A stretch of 64,000 bases of DNA from Paracoccus sp041927875. GTDB taxonomy: Bacteria; Pseudomonadota; Alphaproteobacteria; Rhodobacterales; Rhodobacteraceae. Shown one piece after another: positions 26,416-33,927 of this stretch. The stretch's first letter is position 1. Each line of letters opens with the position of its first letter. Made by a program: the position numbers and the translations under genes. A model generated the notes under the pieces. The model ran no database searches, was not told where the DNA came from, and worked only from the letters and a program-made list of their open reading frames with translations. The DNA is taken from NCBI RefSeq assembly GCF_041927875.1, contig NZ_JBHFHN010000005.1. One strand, given 5' to 3'.

Positions 26416-28068
26416 ATGACAAAACAATATGTTGACTTCACTCCCTGGCCGGATGATCTGGCCCGGCGCTACCGCGACAGGGGCTATTGGATAGGCCAGC
26501 CGCTGACCGCTGGCGTTGCCGCGCAGGCGAGGGTGCGGCCCGACGCCCCGGCCATCATCTGCGGCGCGCGCAGCATTAGCTATGGCGCGCTTGCGGCGAT
26601 GTCGGATGCCCTGGCGGCGCGGCTGGCGGCGCGCGGGCTGGGCCACGGCGACACCGCGCTGGTGCAACTGCCGAACGTGGCCGAGTTCTACATCACCTTC
26701 CTCGCCCTGCTGAAACTGGGCGTGGTCCCCGTCAACGCGCTTTATGCGCATCGCGCGCGCGAGCTGACCGACTATGCCCGGCAGATCGGCCCGCGCTTGC
26801 TGGTGGTCGATGCCGTGCATCCGCTGTTTAGCGACGGCGCCATGACCGATGCGCTGCGCGCCATCGCGCCTGTCGATCTGGTGCTGCGGCTGAACGATCC
26901 GGGCGCGGATGGCGACCTGTCCGCCTGGCTGGCCGCCGACCCGCCGCGCGCCGCCTTCGCCCCGACACCGCCCGATCAGGTGGCGTTTTTCCAGCTTTCG
27001 GGCGGCAGCACCGGCACGCCCAAGCTGATCCCGCGCACCCATGACGACTACGGCTATTCGGTGCGCGAAAGCGCGCGGCTGTGCGGGTTGGACGCGGACA
27101 CGCGGTTTCTGGTGGCGCTGCCTGCGGGGCATAACTTCATCCTCAGCTCACCCGGCGCGCTTGGCGTGTTTCAGGTCGGCGGCACCGTGGTTCTGGCCCC
27201 CAACCCCGACCCTGTGGCCTGCTTTGACCGCATTGCGGCGCAGGCTGTGACGATGGCGGCACTTGTGCCCTCGGCCGTGGGGATGTGGCTGGATCACGCG
27301 CGCCAGACCGGGCAGCGCCTGCCCAGCCTGCGGCTGGTGCAGGTGGGCGGTGCCAGCTTTCCCGAAGCGATGGCCCGGCAGGTGCCTGCCGTCCTGGGCT
27401 GCGCCGTGCAGCAGGTGTTCGGTATGGCCGAAGGGCTGGTCAACTATACCCGGCTGGATGACCCGCCCGACGTGGTGATGGCCTGTCAGGGCCGCCCGAT
27501 CAGCCCCGATGATGAGGTGCGCGTGATCGGACCCGACGGCCAGTCGGTCGCGCCGGGGCAGCCGGGGCAACTGGCCACGCGCGGCCCCTATACCATCCGC
27601 GGCTATTACCGCAGCCCCGATCACAATGCGCAGGCCTTTGATGCCGATGGCTTTTATCTGACCGGCGATCTGGTTGTTCAGCGCCCCGATGGCAACCTGC
27701 GGGTGGTTGGTCGCCTGAAGGATCAGATCAACCGTGGCGGCGAAAAGATCGCGGCCGAGGAGATCGAGCGGCTGCTGTTGGCCCATCCCGCCATCCGTCA
27801 GGCCGCGCTGATCCCGGTTGGCGATACCCGCATGGGCGAGAAAAGCTGTGCCGTGCTGGTGGTCGATGACGGCAGCGATACCGACCTGCGTCCGGTCGCC
27901 TTGCGCCGCTGGCTGATGGCGCAGGGCGTCGCCGATTACAAGCTGCCCGACCGGTTTCACATGGTCGCCCACCTGCCCCTGACCGCCGTTGGCAAGGTCG
28001 ACAAGCGCACCTTGCGCGCTGCGATCGAGGCAGGGGCAAGGCCCCTTGAAAAGGAGATCCCCGCATGA
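26416..28068 (+). CDS. entE: 2,3-dihydroxybenzoate-AMP ligase (EntE/VibE/DhbE)
   Basis: A 550-residue ANL-family ligase. It opens with DFTPWPDDLARRYRDRGYWI, the usual N-terminus of DHB/salicylate-AMP ligases. It has the P-loop FFQLSGGSTGTPKLIPRTHD at about 195-212, the aryl-acid pocket LPAGHNFILSSPGALGVF, VFGMAEGLVNYTRLDD, LTGDLVV, GRLKDQINRGGEKIAAEEIE, and the catalytic Lys in PLTAVGKVDKRTLR. The HNF and S-P-G-A pattern is that of DHB/salicylate ligases. It adenylates the aryl acid and loads the carrier encoded next. First gene of a three-gene plus-strand operon. Confidence 0.93.
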   Translation: MTKQYVDFTPWPDDLARRYRDRGYWIGQPLTAGVAAQARVRPDAPAIICGARSISYGALAAMSDALAARLAARGLGHGDTALVQLPNVAEFYITFLALLKLGVVPVNALYAHRARELTDYARQIGPRLLVVDAVHPLFSDGAMTDALRAIAPVDLVLRLNDPGADGDLSAWLAADPPRAAFAPTPPDQVAFFQLSGGSTGTPKLIPRTHDDYGYSVRESARLCGLDADTRFLVALPAGHNFILSSPGALGVFQVGGTVVLAPNPDPVACFDRIAAQAVTMAALVPSAVGMWLDHARQTGQRLPSLRLVQVGGASFPEAMARQVPAVLGCAVQQVFGMAEGLVNYTRLDDPPDVVMACQGRPISPDDEVRVIGPDGQSVAPGQPGQLATRGPYTIRGYYRSPDHNAQAFDADGFYLTGDLVVQRPDGNLRVVGRLKDQINRGGEKIAAEEIERLLLAHPAIRQAALIPVGDTRMGEKSCAVLVVDDGSDTDLRPVALRRWLMAQGVADYKLPDRFHMVAHLPLTAVGKVDKRTLRAAIEAGARPLEKEIPA

Positions 28069-28316
28069 GCCACACTCCGACCCTCAGCCTTGAACAACCC
28101 GGCGGGCTGGCGGCCTTTGTCGCCACGCTGCTGGAGGATCCGGCCGAGATCGACCCCAACGAAAGCCTGATCCTTTACGGTCTGGATTCGCTGGCGGTGA
28201 TGAAAACCGTCGCGGCGCTGAAGGCCGCAGGCGTGGCCGTCAGCTTTGAAGAACTGGCGCAAGAGCCGACCTTGACCGCATGGGGCGCGCTGCTCGCGGC
28301 GCGACGTGGGGCCTAG
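28065..28316 (+). CDS. Stand-alone aryl carrier protein
   Basis: An 83-residue carrier protein with the phosphopantetheine site YGLDSLAVMK (Ser42). It overlaps the ligase gene by 4 bases, so it is the natural acceptor of dihydroxybenzoyl-AMP. In enterobactin and vibriobactin systems this carrier is the C-terminal part of EntB/VibB, fused to isochorismatase; here the isochorismatase is a separate gene at 29705. One carrier must serve both the VibH-like protein and the cyclization domains. Confidence 0.9.
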   Translation: MSHTPTLSLEQPGGLAAFVATLLEDPAEIDPNESLILYGLDSLAVMKTVAALKAAGVAVSFEELAQEPTLTAWGALLAARRGA

Positions 28317-28953
28317 CGGGCTGGTCTGGCCGTTCGCGCAGCCGCGCCCTGCGGGGCTGGTGCTGTGCTGCTGTCGCTATGGCCCTGCGCCCCGCGCGGG
28401 GCTGGCCCAGCCGCCTGCGTTGTCTGGCCCGCGTGGCGCGGAATGGCAGGCCGGGCGGCAGGCGGCGGCGGGCGCGATTTTTGCCCTGACCGGCACCGGC
28501 GCCTGGCCCGGCACCCGCCCCGATCGCGGGCCGCACTGGCCCGCCGGCCTGGTCGGCGCGATCACCCACCACCGTGGTCTGGCCCTGGCCCTGGTCGGGC
28601 AGCAAGACCGCTTTACCGGTCTGGGCATCGATCATGAGACGCGGATAGACGACATTGCCAATCTTGCCCCGCTGATCCTGACGGGTGCCGAGCGCGCAGC
28701 CGGGGTCGACCCGCTGTCGCTGACGCTGGCCTTTTCGGCCAAGGAATCGCTTTACAAGGCACTGGCGCCGCAGATCGGGCGGTTTTTCGGCTTTGACGCT
28801 GCCGAGGTCGTCACGGCCGGACCGGATGCAGCCGTGCTGCGGCTGACGCAGCACCTGGCCCCGGCCTGGCCCGCCGGGCGCTGCATCCCGGTCGCGGTTG
28901 CCTGGCGGCGGGACCGGGTGTTGACCGCCGTGATGCTGGACCGCGCCGACTAG
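28306..28953 (+). CDS. entD: Phosphopantetheinyl transferase, EntD type
   Basis: A 215-residue Sfp/EntD-family transferase starting at a GTG that overlaps the carrier stop. Signature elements are GAITHHRGLALALVG, the Mg-binding LGIDHETRI (EntD has GIDIE at this point), and FSAKESLYKALAPQIGRFFG (the W/F-S-x-K-E-S-x-x-K block). It attaches phosphopantetheine to the aryl carrier and to the PCP at 17147-19333. Its TAG stop and the TAG stop of the convergent entA gene share the palindromic CTAG at 28950-28953, leaving no room for a terminator between them. Confidence 0.9.
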   Translation: MGPSGLVWPFAQPRPAGLVLCCCRYGPAPRAGLAQPPALSGPRGAEWQAGRQAAAGAIFALTGTGAWPGTRPDRGPHWPAGLVGAITHHRGLALALVGQQDRFTGLGIDHETRIDDIANLAPLILTGAERAAGVDPLSLTLAFSAKESLYKALAPQIGRFFGFDAAEVVTAGPDAAVLRLTQHLAPAWPAGRCIPVAVAWRRDRVLTAVMLDRAD

Positions 28954-29708
28954 CCGCGCAGCGTGCCGCCGCCATCGACATAAAGATCGGCCATCGTCAC
29001 ATGCGTCGCCTGATCCGACAGCAGGAACAGACAGGCGGCGGCGATGTCCTGTGGGGTGGCCAGCTTGCCCAGCGGGATGCCGGTGCGAAACCGGGCCAGA
29101 TCACCCGCAATGACCGCTGCCGCACCCGCCTGCGCATCGCCCCACAGCGCGGTCTGCATCGGCGTCAGGGTGGAGCCGGGCGCCACGATGTTCACCCGCA
29201 CGCCGGCCCCGGCGAGTTCCAGCCCCAGGCAGCGCGCCAGCATCGTCACCCCGGCCTTGGTCGCGCCATAGCCGCCGATCCCCAGCCGGGGCACCCCCGC
29301 GGCGTTCGAGCTGACCACGACCATCGCCCCGCCACCCTGCGCCGCCAGCGCCCGCCCGGCGGCGGTCAGCAGCGTGAAGCTGCCGGTCAGGTTGACGTCG
29401 ACCATCCGCTGCCAGGCGGCGGGATCAAGGCTGCACAGGGCGCCGACCTCCAGCACCGCCGCCGCATGGACGACCAGCCGCAGCGGCCCCGCCGCATCGA
29501 CCAGCCGCGCCACGCCCGTGGCATCGCACAGGTCAAGCGGTTGCCAGTCGGCGCGGCTGTTGCCGTCCGCCCGTGCCAGTGCGGCGGCGGTGTCGGTGGC
29601 GATCACCCGCGCCCCGGCATCGACCAAAGCCTGCACCACCGCGCCGCCGATCCCGCCCGCCGCGCCGGTGACAAGCGCGGTCTGCCCATCGAAGCCCGTC
29701 AGCTTCAT
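28950..29708 (-). CDS. entA: 2,3-dihydro-2,3-dihydroxybenzoate dehydrogenase (EntA)
   Basis: A 252-residue short-chain dehydrogenase. The start at 29708 (MKLTGFDGQTALVTGAAGG) is chosen because the longer frame has no family resemblance upstream. It has the NAD loop TGAAGGIGGAVVQAL, VVVSSNAAGVPRLGIGGYGA with the catalytic Tyr and then Lys (YGATKAG), and the C-terminal HVTMADLYVDGGGTLRG, very like EntA/DhbA. It makes the final oxidation to 2,3-dihydroxybenzoate. It overlaps entB by 4 bases; last gene of entC-entB-entA. Confidence 0.92.
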   Translation of the reverse strand: MKLTGFDGQTALVTGAAGGIGGAVVQALVDAGARVIATDTAAALARADGNSRADWQPLDLCDATGVARLVDAAGPLRLVVHAAAVLEVGALCSLDPAAWQRMVDVNLTGSFTLLTAAGRALAAQGGGAMVVVSSNAAGVPRLGIGGYGATKAGVTMLARCLGLELAGAGVRVNIVAPGSTLTPMQTALWGDAQAGAAAVIAGDLARFRTGIPLGKLATPQDIAAACLFLLSDQATHVTMADLYVDGGGTLRG

Positions 29709-30349
29709 GGCTGCGGTTCCATCGCGGCCAGGGCGGCCTCGGTGCTGATCGGCACGCCGCAGCAGGCGGCGATCCAGTCCATCGCCCGGTCGTGCCGGTC
29801 GCGGTCGAAATCGGCCTGGGCATCGGCGACGGCAAAGGGCTGGATGTCGCGCTGAAACGCCTCGGCGGCGGTGGCCAGGCAACCGATATGGGCATAGACG
29901 CCGCAGATCATCAGCTGATCGCGCCCGCGCGCCCGCATCAGCACCTCAAGGTTCGATCGCTGAAAGGCGCTGTAGCGGTGCTTGGTCAGAACGATGTCGC
30001 CCGGCTGCGGGGCCAGCGTGGCCAGGATCGCCTGATGATCGGGCCGGGCCTGCATCCCCGGCCCCCACAGGTCAGCCTGCAAGCCACGGTCGGCGCGCAA
30101 CTGGTCGCCCTTTTGCGCGGTATAGAACACCGGAACGCCGACCAGCCGCGCCACGCTGACCAGCCGCGCGATGCGGGCGATGACGCCGGGCAGGGGCGGC
30201 GCCTCGGGCGGGAAGGGGGCGCAGAAATAGCACTGCATGTCATGGACCAGCAGCGCCAGCCGGTCGGGGCTGGCCTGCCAGGGCGCGCGGGCGGTAGGCA
30301 GTTCGGCGGGGCCGGGCGGGTCATAGGGGGCGATGCGGGGCAGGGCCAT
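29705..30349 (-). CDS. entB: Isochorismatase (EntB N-terminal domain equivalent)
   Basis: A 214-residue cysteine-hydrolase-fold isochorismatase: MALPRIAPYDPPGPAELPTA at the start, LLVHDMQCYFCAPF (Asp), VLTKHRYSAFQRSNLEVLMR (Lys) and CGVYAHIGCLATAAEAFQRD (active-site Cys region). It converts isochorismate to 2,3-dihydro-2,3-dihydroxybenzoate. Unlike EntB or VibB it stops after the hydrolase domain; the aryl carrier is encoded separately at 28065. The same frame is open far upstream through entC, but the ATG at 30349 begins the recognisable protein. Confidence 0.92.
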   Translation of the reverse strand: MALPRIAPYDPPGPAELPTARAPWQASPDRLALLVHDMQCYFCAPFPPEAPPLPGVIARIARLVSVARLVGVPVFYTAQKGDQLRADRGLQADLWGPGMQARPDHQAILATLAPQPGDIVLTKHRYSAFQRSNLEVLMRARGRDQLMICGVYAHIGCLATAAEAFQRDIQPFAVADAQADFDRDRHDRAMDWIAACCGVPISTEAALAAMEPQP

Positions 30350-30363
30350 GGGATACCTCGTGG

Positions 30364-31572
30364 TCAATGGGATGCGGGTTCGGGGGCGGCGGCGTCCTCG
30401 GGCAGGCCAAGGGCGCGCAACAGCGCGCGGAACTTGGCCCCGGTCTCGGCGGCCTCGGCCTGCGGGTCGGACCCGGGCACGATGCCCGCGCCCGCAAACA
30501 GCCGGGCGCGCGGGCCGCAGATGTCGGCGCAGCGGATGGCGACGAACCAGGCGCCGTCGCCCGCGCTGTCGCACCAGCCGACCGCGCCCGCGTAAAACCC
30601 GCGCGCCACCGGTTCCAGCTGGCGGATCAGGCAGGCGGCGGGGTCGACCGGCAGACCGCAGACCGCCGGCGTCGGATGCAGCCGCGCCGCCAGCACCGCC
30701 GAGGACATGTCGGGGTCGGCCAGCTCGCCCTCGATCCGGGTGCCCAGATGCCACATGCTGCGGGTCTGGGTCAGCGTGGTGCCCGCCGGGCAGGCCAGGC
30801 GGCGGCACAAGGGCGCCAGCAGGTCCATGATGTATTCGACCACGATTGCATGTTCGCGGTGATCCTTGTCCGAGGCCGCCAGCCGCGCCGCCGCCGCGCC
30901 ATCGGCTGCCGGGTCGGCGGGCTGGCGCGGGATCGACCCGGCCAGCGGGTGTGAGGCGATCTGCCGCCCGGCCTTGGAGACCAGCAATTCGGGCGTTGCA
31001 CCGACCAGCGCCCGACCGGTCCAGGGGCTGTGTTCGGGGCTGTCGGGCAGCAGCACGCGATAGGCGGTAACGGTCGGGTCTTCGCTGAGCCGCGCCAGAA
31101 CCGCCTCGACCGGGATCGGGGCCTCGGCCTCGGCGGCCAGCGTGCGCGCCAGCACCACCTTGCGCAGCACCTGCGCGCCATCCGCGATGCCAAGCCGATC
31201 CAGCGCAGCCGCCACGCTGCGCGCATAATCCTGGGCCGAGGGTTCGGCGCGCGTCTGCCAGCGTCCCGTCGCCAACGCGCCGCCCGGCGTCGGCGCGACC
31301 GGCGTGGCGCTGCGCAGCACCCGCTGGGGCTGCCACAGGTGGTCGTCGGCGCTGCGATCAAACGGCAGGGCGCCGCCGATGGTCGCGCCGGGCCGCGCGC
31401 TGGCAAAGTGGCGGTCCAGCCGTTCGGCCAGCGTGGCTGCCGAGCCAGGCGTGACCTGGCGACCGGCACCCCAGCCCCGAACGGCGCCCTGTGGGCCATG
31501 AAAGGCAAAGACGCAAGGTTCGGGCGTCGGCTCGGCAGACCGTTCGGCGGTCTGAAATGCAGCGGGATTCAT
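30364..31572 (-). CDS. entC: Isochorismate synthase (EntC/DhbC)
   Basis: A 402-residue chorismate-utilising enzyme. The start at 31572 is preferred over an ATG 13 codons upstream because GGAAAGG lies seven bases before it. Motifs in order: VGATPELLVSKAGRQIASHP and LAGSIPRQP at about residue 220-240, DKDHREHAIVVEYIMDLLAP, SMWHLGTRIEGEL, LHPTPAVCGLPVDPA, GFYAGAVGWCDSAGDGAWFV, and AGAGIVPGSDPQAEAAET. This is the EntC pattern; I see no sign of a fused pyruvate lyase. It makes isochorismate from chorismate for entB and entA downstream. Confidence 0.92.
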   Translation of the reverse strand: MNPAAFQTAERSAEPTPEPCVFAFHGPQGAVRGWGAGRQVTPGSAATLAERLDRHFASARPGATIGGALPFDRSADDHLWQPQRVLRSATPVAPTPGGALATGRWQTRAEPSAQDYARSVAAALDRLGIADGAQVLRKVVLARTLAAEAEAPIPVEAVLARLSEDPTVTAYRVLLPDSPEHSPWTGRALVGATPELLVSKAGRQIASHPLAGSIPRQPADPAADGAAAARLAASDKDHREHAIVVEYIMDLLAPLCRRLACPAGTTLTQTRSMWHLGTRIEGELADPDMSSAVLAARLHPTPAVCGLPVDPAACLIRQLEPVARGFYAGAVGWCDSAGDGAWFVAIRCADICGPRARLFAGAGIVPGSDPQAEAAETGAKFRALLRALGLPEDAAAPEPASH

Positions 31573-31858
31573 TGTGGCCTTTCCGGGGCTTGCGGCCTGG
31601 GGCCGCGTCATGACGGGAAAGGCTGGCCGAAGCTGGCGGGGGCGGCGCGCCGTGGTGGGGCGCGCGGCAGGGCCATCTAGTGACAGGTTGACTGGCGTCG
31701 ATCAACGGCGGATTTTGATACCCAAGTAAAATTATCGTCTTTACATCGGACCACCCCGTCCCTTAGCTGTGCCCGCCGCCAGCCGCGCTTGCCCGCCGCC
31801 CTGTTCCCCGCCGACCGCCGCCGCCCCGCGGCCTGTCGGCCCGACTGCCGGAGGCCCG
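31573..31858. promoter_or_regulatory. Divergent regulatory gap between entC and the second reductase gene
   Basis: The 286-base gap contains an AT-rich patch (about 31710-31745) in GC-rich DNA. TTGACT at 31688-31693 lies inside the dyad GTTGA/TCAAC (31687-31706), the same kind of arrangement as at 8282. Strong -10 boxes are not obvious. The last 100 bases are GC-rich and lead to a perfect GGAGG (31850-31854) before the ATG at 31859. Confidence 0.4.
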
Positions 31859-32905
31859 ATGCCCGACACCGCCACCCTTCTGGAAAGCCGCCTGCGGCTG
31901 CCCGCCGATCTGGTCCCTACGCTGACCGCGCGGCTGCGCGACGAGGCCGAGGAACACGACATCGACCTGACCGAGGGGGCCAATGGCGTGCTGTCGCTGG
32001 CCTTCGGCACTGGCCATTTCAGCCTGAACCCCGGCAGCGGCGGCGCGGCAGAACTGACCGCCAAGGCTGAAACCGAGGCCTGGCTTTTCGTCATGCAAGA
32101 GGCGGTCAGCGATCATCTTCTGGCCGGGCTGCTGAGCAGGGACGACAGGTGGAGCCGCACGCCCCGGCCGGGCGATCTGGCGCCGAACGTCACCCTGGTG
32201 ACGGTGGAATCGCTGCACCCGGTCAGCGCCGATTTCCGGCGTCTGGTGCTGGTGGGGGCGATGGATCGCTTTACCGATCCGCGCAACATGCACCTTCGGC
32301 TGCTGCTGCCGCCGATGGGGCGCGCGCCGGTCTGGCCGCGCGTCAACGCGCGTGGGCGTTCCGACTGGCCCAAGGGCGAGGACAAGCTGCATGACGTGGT
32401 TTACACGCTGCGCGGATGGCAGCAGGACGGCGACCGCGTGCGGGCCGAGATCGACATGCTGGTGCATCCCGGCGGTCACGCGCTGGATTGGCTGGACTGC
32501 GCCGGACCGGGGGTCCAGATCGGCCTTGCCGGGCCGGGCGGCGGCGGCCATCTGCCGCAGCGCCCGGCGGTGATGGCGGGCGATGCCACCGCCTTTCCGG
32601 TGATCGCGCGGCTGATCGAGGACGGCCACGCCGCGCCCCGCATCCTGCTGATCGGCGATGAGGACTACCCGTTCCCGCCAACCGACGCGACCGTGACCCG
32701 GCTGGCCGATGCCGATGACGCTGTCGCCGCCCTGACCGATTTCATCGCGCGACCGGGTGACAACGGCGGGCTGTGGGCGGCGGGCGAACGCGGCATGATC
32801 GACCGCTTGCGACAGATGTCCAAGGCGGCGGGCTGGCCGCGCGGGGCGATGACGCTGGCCGCCTATTGGCAGATCGGGCGCCACTACGGCGTCGATGACC
32901 ATTAG
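31859..32905 (+). CDS. Second siderophore-interacting protein, DUF2218 fusion
   Basis: A 348-residue paralogue of the protein at 11675, with the same layout: an N-terminal DUF2218-like module (GVLSLAFGTGHFSLNPGSGG and TEAWLFVMQEAVSDHLLAGL), then a ViuB-type FAD reductase (NVTLVTVESLHPVSADFRRL, GLAGPGGGGHLPQRPAVMAG), ending TLAAYWQIGRHYGVDDH. The ATG at 31859 has a perfect GGAGG. The FAD motif reads DVVYTLRG: the first Arg is lost and the second kept, the opposite of its paralogue. It sits next to the catecholate biosynthesis and ABC uptake genes, so it probably handles iron release from the native siderophore. Confidence 0.87.
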   Translation: MPDTATLLESRLRLPADLVPTLTARLRDEAEEHDIDLTEGANGVLSLAFGTGHFSLNPGSGGAAELTAKAETEAWLFVMQEAVSDHLLAGLLSRDDRWSRTPRPGDLAPNVTLVTVESLHPVSADFRRLVLVGAMDRFTDPRNMHLRLLLPPMGRAPVWPRVNARGRSDWPKGEDKLHDVVYTLRGWQQDGDRVRAEIDMLVHPGGHALDWLDCAGPGVQIGLAGPGGGGHLPQRPAVMAGDATAFPVIARLIEDGHAAPRILLIGDEDYPFPPTDATVTRLADADDAVAALTDFIARPGDNGGLWAAGERGMIDRLRQMSKAAGWPRGAMTLAAYWQIGRHYGVDDH

Positions 32906-32912
32906 CCCTTGC

Positions 32913-32942
32913 GGGCGGCAGGGATGTGTGATCCCGCCGCCC
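32913..32942. terminator. Bidirectional terminator between convergent genes
   Basis: GGGCGGCAGGGAT pairs with ATCCCGCCGCCC around a 5-base loop with one bulged A. It fills the 44-base gap between the reductase stop and the binding-protein stop. Confidence 0.75.
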
Positions 32943-32949
32943 GGCGTGC

Positions 32950-33912
32950 TTACTTGCCGCCCTTGGCCCAGGCGGCGATTGCGTCCAGCGCATGTTCGGC
33001 ACTGGCAATCGATGGCGTGGTGACCTTGCCCGAATCCATGAAGATCAGTCGCCCTTCGCGCGCGGGGGTCAGGAACCCCTCCCATCCCGGCAGAAGCTGA
33101 TCCAGCGCGGCGCGCGCACCGGCGGCATCGCGCCCCTCGGCGTTATAGGTGTTCAGCACCACCAGCAGATCGGGGTTCATCTGGCCGAAAACCTCGGGCG
33201 AGAGCGGCACCAGCAGGGTCGAGCCCATCCCCTTGATCGGCGTCTCGCCGCCCGGCGTCAGGCGGCTGTAGCCCAGATCCTCAAGCGCCTGCACGGCGCC
33301 GGACATGTCGCCCACGGCGTTGACCTGATCGGTCAGCACCACCGCAAGATAGGTCTTGCCCGCCGTGTCGGGCAGCACCGCGCGCGTGGCATCAAGCCGG
33401 GCGCGATAGGCGGCCAGGCGGGCATCCAGCGCCGCGCCCTGGTTCAGCACCGCCGCCAGCGCCAGTTCGACGCCAAAGCCGTGAACCTTGCCGGTCGAGA
33501 CGTTTTGCAGATAGACCGGCGCGATCTTTTCCAAAGGCGCCACAAGGTCGGCCTGATGTTCGATCCCGACGATCAGGTCGGGGGCGAGGGCGCGCAGCTT
33601 TTCCAGATCGGGACTGCCGGCAGGGCCGAAGCCCGGACTTTGGGGCGCGCGCGTCCCCAGCACCTCGGCGTAGAAATCGACCGACATGCCGGGGCTGCCG
33701 TCATCCTGGCGCACATAGGTGCCGACCGGCGCCACGCCCAGATCGGCCACCGGTACGCCCAGAAGCGGTTCGTGCAGCACGACGATGCGGGCGGGTGTGT
33801 CGGGGATGGTGACCTGGCGGCCGGTGTCGTCGGTGACGGTTCGGGTGGCGTCGGCCAGCGCCGGGGTGGCGCAGCCAAGCGCGGCGGCAAGACACAGGGC
33901 AAGCGGGCGCAT
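32950..33912 (-). CDS. Siderophore ABC transporter periplasmic binding protein
   Basis: A 320-residue class III solute-binding protein with a signal peptide (MRPLALCLAAALGCATPALA). The mature part begins TRTVTDDTGRQVTIPDTPAR and IVVLHEPLLGVPVADLGVAP, the usual opening of iron-siderophore/B12 binding proteins, and later has KLRALAPDLIVGIEHQADLV and LEDLGYSRLTPGGETPIKG. It is the last gene of the importer operon (ATPase, permease, permease, binding protein) and lies next to the catecholate biosynthesis genes, so the native ferric siderophore is the likely ligand. Heme or B12 are unlikely given the context. Confidence 0.87.
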   Translation of the reverse strand: MRPLALCLAAALGCATPALADATRTVTDDTGRQVTIPDTPARIVVLHEPLLGVPVADLGVAPVGTYVRQDDGSPGMSVDFYAEVLGTRAPQSPGFGPAGSPDLEKLRALAPDLIVGIEHQADLVAPLEKIAPVYLQNVSTGKVHGFGVELALAAVLNQGAALDARLAAYRARLDATRAVLPDTAGKTYLAVVLTDQVNAVGDMSGAVQALEDLGYSRLTPGGETPIKGMGSTLLVPLSPEVFGQMNPDLLVVLNTYNAEGRDAAGARAALDQLLPGWEGFLTPAREGRLIFMDSGKVTTPSIASAEHALDAIAAWAKGGK

Positions 33913-33927
33913 GAGGTTCCTTTCGGG

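Noticed and set aside
29705..31336. A 543-residue isochorismatase with an N-terminal extension
   Set aside because: The extension overlies entC in another frame; the isochorismatase begins at the ATG at 30349.
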